DNA of 64,000 nucleotides, taken from positions 1-64,000 of the forward strand of contig JARBUG010000007.1 in NCBI GenBank assembly GCA_029239785.1, in the 5' to 3' direction. Shown here piece by piece: positions 58,687-64,000 of this stretch. Source of the stretch: Symbiobacteriaceae bacterium (GTDB lineage: Bacteria > Bacillota > Sulfobacillia > Symbiobacteriales > Symbiobacteriaceae). Numbering within the stretch: position 1 is the first letter of the stretch; each line of letters starts with the position of its first letter. The translations under genes and the position numbers were made by a program. A model generated the notes under the pieces. That model saw only the letters and a program-made list of their open reading frames with translations, was not told where the DNA came from and searched no databases.

Positions 58687-59442
58687 CTACAAAAGTACGG
58701 CCCGGGCTAACTGCAAATCGCTCGGTTTGTCGACATCGATGCCGACTTCGGGCCAGGGGCAGATTACGACCGCTCCGCGCAGCCCCCACATATCGGAAAT
58801 CTTCTTCTCCAGTTCCTTCAGGGTCAGGTTATGGAACAGAAGATACCGCAACAGGAATGAGATGCCCAGGAGCGTTACCATTTTCAGCGGAGCCTTCCGG
58901 AAATCAAGGAAAGCCCGTGCCTTTGGAGCTGTGGCCTCTACAACGGCAGGGTTCACCAGGAACAAGTTCCCGCCCGTGAAAATGCCTTCTTTGAGGTTGA
59001 CATAAGTACGCTTCACATAAGGATACTTTTGCTCGCCAATGCTCTTCTCAACAATGGGATAATAGATGTCGGCATCCTTCTGCCGGCACAGACCGATAAG
59101 GCCGTCTATGATCTCACCGTTTATCAGCGGAATATCGCAGGTTGCGATCAGGAGCTGGTCATCTTTCGGAAGCACGCGGTACGCATTGACAATGTTGTCA
59201 ATAATGTGCCCGGCGCTGGGGACGAACTCCAGGTTCTCACCGGTCACATGAGGCTCGATCTCACCGGGCGGGGCGACAATGGCGATCCGTTTCACTTCTT
59301 TGGATTGCCGGAGACCGTCGATCACGTACTGCACCATGGGCTTCCCGCCGATGTCGATCAACGCCTCGTTGGTGACAGGGCTGACATCCTTAAGCGGCCC
59401 GTTGTTGGCTGCACCGGCCAGTAGGATGACATTCACTGCCAT
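58687..59442 (-). CDS. MobA-like NTP transferase domain protein
   Basis: A 251-residue nucleotidyltransferase-fold protein. It starts VNVILLAGAANNG, followed by EALIDIGGKPMVQYVIDGLR and the metal-site region LLIATCDIPLIN. The family activates sugars or cofactors with NTPs; the usual GxGxR of MobA is replaced by GAANNG, so the substrate is open. AAAGGAG precedes the ATG. Upstream of purR, where Bacillus has ispE directly, it is an inserted gene. Confidence 0.8.
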   Translation of the reverse strand: MAVNVILLAGAANNGPLKDVSPVTNEALIDIGGKPMVQYVIDGLRQSKEVKRIAIVAPPGEIEPHVTGENLEFVPSAGHIIDNIVNAYRVLPKDDQLLIATCDIPLINGEIIDGLIGLCRQKDADIYYPIVEKSIGEQKYPYVKRTYVNLKEGIFTGGNLFLVNPAVVEATAPKARAFLDFRKAPLKMVTLLGISFLLRYLLFHNLTLKELEKKISDMWGLRGAVVICPWPEVGIDVDKPSDLQLARAVLL

Positions 59443-59670
59443 GCCCCGACCACTCCTTTGCTAAAGGGACAATAAGAGGCCTGAGAAAATCACCGGGGCC
59501 AAAACAAACAGATTTCTTCGAGGCGGCCCGCATAAACTCCTCTTTTATTCTGCCCTCGCAATACTATGTGCGGAATCCTGAACCTACCATACAAACAAAC
59601 GGCAGGTTCCCGGTTACGGTGCAGCGAATCTCATATGCCGAGAGTCTCGCTCTGCGACAGGGGGATTTGC

Positions 59671-60984
59671 TTGCTGAACAAAAGACACGTAATAGGAGGA
59701 ATGGCCGTTCTCATCTGGGTCCTGTCTGCGGTACCTGCGGCAGCCGGGACCTTTGAACCACGTGGACGGGCTTCCCTACTGTTGGATGCCACCTCTGGAC
59801 AAATATTATACCAGCAAAATGGTCAGGTAACGAACTATCCAGCCAGCACCACCAAGCTTCTTACGGCACTCGTGGCCGTAGAACACGGCAAGCTGGACCA
59901 GAAGATCAAAATCAGCGAAAAAGCCATAGACAAGGCCCCGGATTCTTCTTCCTGCTACCTGAACCTCGGCGAAGAGCAGCCGCTGGAATACCTACTGTAC
60001 GGCTTGCTTCTTCCATCCGGCAACGACTGCGCCGATGCCATTGCCGAAGGCGTTACGGGCGGCAACCCGGCACAATTTGTCACCTGGATGAACGAAACCG
60101 CGAAACGCATCGGCGCCACCGGCAGCCATTTCGTGAACCCCAGCGGTCTGCACCACCCGGACCACTACACCACCGCCCTCGACCTGGCACTCATCGCCCG
60201 GGAGGCCATCGCCAACCCCGTGGTGCGGCGAATCGCCGGTGCCAAGGAGTTTAACTGGCCCGGCAAGAGCTTCAGCGCCACCGGTGAAAAAATCAACGAC
60301 GTCTACTACAACCACAACCAGATGCTCTTCTACTACGATGGCATCGTAGCCGGAAAGACCGGCTACACCGAGGAAGCAGGGCTCACGCTGGTGAATGCGG
60401 CCCAACGCAACGGGCAACTGCTGGTTGGTGTGGTGATGGGCGAACCATTTCAGAGCACCCAGTATGAAGACATGGAAAACCTGCTGGACATGGGATTCAG
60501 CGACTTCGAACGCAAGGTCGCTGTGGCCAAGGGAACTGAAAGCGGGTCTGTGGCTGTTTCGGGCGGCGTAAACGAGAGCGTCATGGCTGTAACCGGCGGA
60601 GAGTTCTGGGTGTCTGCCCCCAAAGGGGCGGCGCCTCGTGTGACAGTCAAACCCGTTCTTAACGACACTACCGCCCCTGTAGAGCAGGGTCAGCCGCTCG
60701 GCACTCTTGAGGTGCGCGAAGGCGACCGCCTCCTCGGCACGGTGCCACTCCTTGCAAAGGAGTCGGTTGACGTGAAGGCCGCAGCTACCGCCAAAGTTCT
60801 TAGCATCGCCCTGACGGTTTTGAAATGGGTTGCCGGTATTCTGCTGGGCCTTTTCGCCGTCCGCACGATTGTCAAAACCACCCGGCGCATCCGACGCGGT
60901 TACCGCAAACGGTCGGGCGGCTTCCGCAGTTCCACCAACCGGAGCCGCACCAGCTCCATCACCATGTACCGCACACGCGACTAG
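59671..60984 (+). CDS. D-alanyl-D-alanine carboxypeptidase (DacF/PBP5 type)
   Basis: A 437-residue penicillin-binding protein that trims pentapeptides in peptidoglycan. A signal peptide (MAVLIWVLSAVPAAA region) is followed by the S11 catalytic domain with SxxK = STTK (59-62), SGN (116-118) and KTG (229-231). A beta domain follows. Instead of the usual amphipathic anchor, the C-terminus has a true transmembrane helix (LTVLKWVAGILLGLFAV) and a basic, Ser/Arg-rich tail. The TTG at 59671 has GGGGG 6 bp upstream. It converges on the methyltransferase gene with a 4-bp overlap. A spore-related role, as for DacF, is possible. Confidence 0.88.
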   Translation: MLNKRHVIGGMAVLIWVLSAVPAAAGTFEPRGRASLLLDATSGQILYQQNGQVTNYPASTTKLLTALVAVEHGKLDQKIKISEKAIDKAPDSSSCYLNLGEEQPLEYLLYGLLLPSGNDCADAIAEGVTGGNPAQFVTWMNETAKRIGATGSHFVNPSGLHHPDHYTTALDLALIAREAIANPVVRRIAGAKEFNWPGKSFSATGEKINDVYYNHNQMLFYYDGIVAGKTGYTEEAGLTLVNAAQRNGQLLVGVVMGEPFQSTQYEDMENLLDMGFSDFERKVAVAKGTESGSVAVSGGVNESVMAVTGGEFWVSAPKGAAPRVTVKPVLNDTTAPVEQGQPLGTLEVREGDRLLGTVPLLAKESVDVKAAATAKVLSIALTVLKWVAGILLGLFAVRTIVKTTRRIRRGYRKRSGGFRSSTNRSRTSSITMYRTRD

Positions 60985-62651
60985 AAAAGTCGATAGGCCT
61001 GTTTCACCAGGTCATTAATCAGGACCTCAACGTGCGCCGCTTCCGTCAGGGAGGCGGCGTTTTCACGCGCGTGCACCAGCCTCTCAAGCCTGCCCCACAA
61101 CTCTGCGCTCAGGGTGGGGAGCGGGAGCGCATCGAGAAGATCAAGATCAACCTGCGGGTAGAGCCGGCCCGTTTCCATGGTCATGGCCCGGTAGAAGCGG
61201 TCCATCGGTTCTGAGTTGATCAGCCCTAACAACCCCCGCAGCGGCATACCAGGTGACCGGGGAACCAGCAGGTGGATGTTATTGAGGCAGTAGAACCCCT
61301 GGTCATCATAGACCGCTCTGAGACAGTCTGACGTCTGCCTCAGAAGGATTTTCGGTTGTCGGTAGAAGCCATGCTCTCCCCCGCTTTTGATCAGGGCAGG
61401 GTCGAGACAGACCTCTTCTCCCGCCCAGGCGAGCCGATAACGATCAATCTCCCTGCCTGACCGCAGGAGTCGACCATAGGGTCCCTTTCCGTCTGGGTTG
61501 GTGCTTCTGAGCAAACTGCGCTGTCCAGCCCTGGCGATCAGGCCACTGTAACTGCGGCTGTACTCACCAAGGGTGCGGCCTTCCGCTGCCATCTCCATGG
61601 TGCGGGCCAACTGCCGTTCCTCCCGACCTACCAGTAAGGGAAAGCGCTTCAGGGGCCCCCAGGCCAGGTCAGCCAGCGGGATGGCGACCGGCTCGGTGTG
61701 CATGAGGTCGTTAACCCGCGGGCAGACCTTGACCAACACCTGGTGCCCTGGTGGGGCGCCGCCTCTCCGGACGAAGAGAATCACGCTCTGCCCTACCCGG
61801 CCGTGCTGCCAGAAATCCTCGCACACCAGCGTCAGTTCGAGAAGCGTATGTTCAAGCAAGAGGCGCCTGAGCCCCGCAAAGTACCGGCCCGAGAGGAACG
61901 AGTCCGGCACGATGTACCCGAGAACGCCGCCCGCACGCACCAACGCAAGTCCCCGCTCGATGAAGAGCGGGTAGGTGTTGATTTTGTAGTGAGCGGTGCG
62001 GGGAAAACGCACCTTTAGCTGGCGCTGCCGCTCGTGCTCTTGGGCGGCTGCTCCCCGAAGCCCCGAACTGATATAGGGCGGGTTGCCGATGCACAAGTCA
62101 TACTCCCCCGGCACGTCGGCGAGAAGGGCGTCTACTTCGTGCAACTCGGCCTCCGGGACAGTGCGGCGGCACATGGCGAGGGCGATAGGGTCCGCATCCA
62201 GCCCAGTCATGCGGTCAAAGCCGTGGGGAGACTCCATTAGTGCCCCGGCCAGGAACGCTCCGCCTCCGCAAGCAGGATCGATGATGCTGCGCACATCTGG
62301 CAGGTAGGTCCTGGCTCGCCGATACATATACCGGACCACATCGGTTATGGTGTAGTACGCGCCCGTAGCCCGGTGGGCGGCCCGCTCTTGCCGGACAGAC
62401 CTTGCCCCATCACTCCCGTAGTCGATCACCCTGCGCAGCATGGTTTGGTATAAGGCACCTGCCGGGTCGGCAGCCTGCCCGTACTCGGCCGACAGCCACA
62501 GACGGAGTTCAGCCGCCTCCGGAGCTGCAAGCCCTGGCGGGGTATTCCCGGCCAGTATGTCGAGCATGAGCGCCCGGGTAGCGGCGCCCAAGTCGGCCCG
62601 ACCCTCCGGGACCAAGTGCGCTACCACCCGCATGGCTCCGTCAAGATCCAT
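60981..62651 (-). CDS. Orphan N6-adenine DNA methyltransferase (TaqI/type IIG-like)
   Basis: A 556-residue gamma-class methyltransferase. SAM motif I is DPACGGGAFL (125-134) and the catalytic motif IV is GNPPY (189-193). The region YKINTYPLFIERGLALVRAGG typifies Eco57I/TaqI-like enzymes. The C-terminal 250 residues resemble a TaqI-type specificity domain. No N-terminal nuclease motif (PD..ExK) is seen, and no restriction gene lies nearby. TAGGAGG, overlapping the ispE stop, is its ribosome binding site, so it is coupled to ispE. It resembles the conserved sporulation-linked methyltransferase CamA of Clostridioides difficile in type and size; orthology is unproven. Confidence 0.85.
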   Translation of the reverse strand: MDLDGAMRVVAHLVPEGRADLGAATRALMLDILAGNTPPGLAAPEAAELRLWLSAEYGQAADPAGALYQTMLRRVIDYGSDGARSVRQERAAHRATGAYYTITDVVRYMYRRARTYLPDVRSIIDPACGGGAFLAGALMESPHGFDRMTGLDADPIALAMCRRTVPEAELHEVDALLADVPGEYDLCIGNPPYISSGLRGAAAQEHERQRQLKVRFPRTAHYKINTYPLFIERGLALVRAGGVLGYIVPDSFLSGRYFAGLRRLLLEHTLLELTLVCEDFWQHGRVGQSVILFVRRGGAPPGHQVLVKVCPRVNDLMHTEPVAIPLADLAWGPLKRFPLLVGREERQLARTMEMAAEGRTLGEYSRSYSGLIARAGQRSLLRSTNPDGKGPYGRLLRSGREIDRYRLAWAGEEVCLDPALIKSGGEHGFYRQPKILLRQTSDCLRAVYDDQGFYCLNNIHLLVPRSPGMPLRGLLGLINSEPMDRFYRAMTMETGRLYPQVDLDLLDALPLPTLSAELWGRLERLVHARENAASLTEAAHVEVLINDLVKQAYRLF

Positions 62652-62662
62652 GCGCCCGCCTC

Positions 62663-63517
62663 CTAGTTGACCGTATGGGCCAGCAGTGCCGGCTGGCCGG
62701 CCCGTGTGAGCTTGCGTACCAGCGCCCGGCCTGCCTCTTCGTCGGGCACCAGCCCAAAGACTGTGGGACCGGCGCCAGACATTAGGGCCCCCACTGCGCC
62801 TTCCCTGATCATAAGATCCTTTAACGCCGCGATCTCGGGGTGACGCGGCATCATAACCTGCTCAAATACATTCCCCAGGACCTCTGCAATTGCGGCAAGG
62901 TCGCCCTGAGCCAGGGCGTGCTCCATAGCCGCCACATCGGGCCTGTCAACGTGCTCGAGTTCATCAAACCACCGATAGACGTTACCCGTCGATTTCACAA
63001 CCGGTGGCGTAGCCAGCACCAGCCACAGGTTCGCATTTACCGGGATACGGCACAGTTGATCGCCAATGCCCTGCACCCTGGCCGGCCGCCCGGCGATAAA
63101 GAACGGCACGTCAGACCCCAGACGCATAGCGAGACGCTCCAGCTCTGTGTCGGTCAGCGACAGGTCCCACAACCGGTTCAGTCCTTTGAGCGCCGCCGCA
63201 CCATTGGTGCTGCCCCCGGCCATGCCGCCGGCCACAGGAATCACCTTGTCGATTTCAATCAGGGCGCCGCCCCGGTACCCGGTCTCGGACTTCAGGAGCT
63301 GCGCTGCTTTGAAGGCTAAGTTTGCCTCTGCCGGCCCCGCTATGTCGGGCCGGCATACGACCCTTACTGTGTCGGCCCGCTTAATGCGAACCGTATCGGC
63401 AACACTGACCGGAAGCATGACCATGTCAACGTCATGGTAGCCGTCCACGGGGCGCTTCCCCAGCACATTCAACGACAGATTCACTTTTCCAGGACTCGGG
63501 AGCACTAAGCTCTCCAT
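62663..63517 (-). CDS. ispE: 4-diphosphocytidyl-2-C-methyl-D-erythritol kinase
   Basis: A 284-residue GHMP kinase of the MEP isoprenoid pathway. SPGKVNLSLNVLGKRPDGYH-like start (here KRPVDGYHDVDMV), the ATP loop PVAGGMAGGSTNGAAALKGL and LGSDVPFFIAGRPA with the catalytic Asp are present. ATG 63517 is chosen because CAGGAG precedes it; a start 27 bp upstream would sit in the terminator tail. It is in the conserved veg-ispE-purR order. Confidence 0.94.
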   Translation of the reverse strand: MESLVLPSPGKVNLSLNVLGKRPVDGYHDVDMVMLPVSVADTVRIKRADTVRVVCRPDIAGPAEANLAFKAAQLLKSETGYRGGALIEIDKVIPVAGGMAGGSTNGAAALKGLNRLWDLSLTDTELERLAMRLGSDVPFFIAGRPARVQGIGDQLCRIPVNANLWLVLATPPVVKSTGNVYRWFDELEHVDRPDVAAMEHALAQGDLAAIAEVLGNVFEQVMMPRHPEIAALKDLMIREGAVGALMSGAGPTVFGLVPDEEAGRALVRKLTRAGQPALLAHTVN

Positions 63518-63543
63518 GCTATCGCTCCTGTTCATATGGTCCA

Positions 63544-63572
63544 CAAAACAGCCAGGGCTTGTCCCTGGCTGT
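63544..63572 (-). terminator. Terminator between veg and ispE
   Basis: Perfect 10-bp stem (63548-63557 with 63563-63572, 5-nt loop) followed on the minus strand by TTTTGTGG. It lies 15 bp after veg and about 30 bp before the ispE ATG. Confidence 0.8.
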
Positions 63573-63586
63573 TGGTTGTCTATATG

Positions 63587-63871
63587 TTAGCGGGAATGCG
63601 CCTCGATTCTGGTCTCCTGCCCGCCAAACGGGCAGCAAATGACCAGTTCGACGGCCTCCGTCAGCAAGTCGGCGTAGGTATAGCTGACACGGCGCTCACT
63701 CTTGTCGGCTTCCTCGATCTTTACCGTGAAAATATTGGGATATGCGCCCTCGAGCACCCCCTCCCGCTCCACGATCTTCCGGCGGCCCCTGTTAGCCTTC
63801 AGGCGGATTTTCGCTCCAACGTGGGATTCGAGGTCCTTCTTGATATCCGCAAGCATGCTCTTGGGAGCCAA
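63587..63871 (-). CDS. veg: Veg protein (biofilm/sporulation-associated small protein)
   Basis: A 94-residue protein with the Veg core ADIKKDLESHVGAKIRLKAN, RGRRKIVEREGVLEGAYPN and RVSYTYADLLTEAVEL. In Bacillus it stimulates biofilm genes. The TTG at 63871 aligns best with the family N-terminus; an ATG at 63856 is the alternative. A near-perfect sigma-A promoter lies about 80 bp upstream. Confidence 0.9.
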   Translation of the reverse strand: MAPKSMLADIKKDLESHVGAKIRLKANRGRRKIVEREGVLEGAYPNIFTVKIEEADKSERRVSYTYADLLTEAVELVICCPFGGQETRIEAHSR

Positions 63872-63948
63872 GTGAACACCACACCCTTCCAGCAGACTGG
63901 CACCGATGGGCGAAGTTTGTCCCACAGGAAAAACCTCGGCCAATGCTC

Positions 63949-63977
63949 ATTATACCAGCACCGCCGGTCACGGTCAA
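63949..63977 (-). promoter_or_regulatory. Sigma-A promoter of veg
   Basis: On the minus strand TTGACC (63977-63972), 17-bp spacer, TATAAT (63954-63949). It predicts a leader of about 70 nt. The veg promoter is also very strong in Bacillus. Confidence 0.85.
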
Positions 63978-64000
63978 GGAAACTTATTATTTTAAGGGTG

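Noticed and set aside
62663-63517. Asn in the IspE glycine-rich loop (GGSTN) as a catalytic defect
   Set aside because: Other functional IspE proteins also have Asn there. The catalytic Asp is the one in LGSDVPFF, which is present.

Overview
The window looks like part of the chromosome of a high-G+C, endospore-forming Firmicute, most probably a Symbiobacterium-like member of the Clostridia. Three things point there. The right half carries the veg - ispE - purR - spoVG - glmU - prs - ctc - pth - mfd - spoVT - yabM - yabN - yabO - yabP - yabQ - divIC order known from Bacillus, read on the minus strand. The base composition is strongly G+C rich, unlike Bacillus. Start codons are often GTG or TTG, each preceded by a strong GGAGG-type ribosome binding site. 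The genus is an inference from gene content; no database was consulted.

Left accessory region (1-24.2 kb). A truncated RibD/DHFR-type reductase end and an unknown small gene are followed by a secreted protein with five Ig-like repeats and a C-terminal barrel-like domain. It is divergent from a giant SARP-type regulator, with 11-bp-spaced heptamer repeats between them. Next comes a minus-strand amino-sugar locus: a GntR/UTRA regulator, a complete mannose-family PTS (IIC, IID, IIA, IIB), a cytoplasmic neutral-ceramidase-like protein, NagA, two SIS-domain proteins and a Gfo/Idh dehydrogenase. An OpuC-type osmoprotectant ABC transporter follows. Close by lie an AlkZ-like winged-helix protein and a GntR-RCK_C regulator resembling the c-di-AMP-responsive repressor BusR.

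Middle (24.4-30.5 kb). A four-gene plus-strand operon encodes a CHASE3-HAMP-GAF-PAS histidine kinase, a receiver-only response regulator, a membrane-anchored HEAT-repeat protein and a processive family-2 glycosyltransferase. It reads like a signal-controlled exopolysaccharide system. A GNAT acetyltransferase and tRNA-Leu(UAA) follow.

Right region (30.8-64 kb). This is the conserved sporulation, cell-wall and housekeeping cluster: divIC, yabQ, yabP, rqcP, HU, yabN/mazG, two SpoVB/MurJ-like flippases, spoVT, a PpiC-type lipoprotein, mfd, pth, ctc, prs, glmU, spoVG, purR, ispE and veg. The plus-strand prkA-yhbH-spoVR operon is embedded in it. Lineage-specific insertions are a GerE/LuxR-like small regulator preceded by seven 11-bp tandem repeats, a pair of small Gate-domain membrane proteins, a possible small PrsW-like membrane protease, threonine dehydratase, a nucleotidyltransferase, a D,D-carboxypeptidase and an orphan adenine methyltransferase. 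Promoters fitting sigma-A (veg, glmU, mfd), sigma-H (spoVG) and sigma-G (spoVT) are visible, as are many intrinsic terminators. Several terminators sit unusually close to the next start codon.
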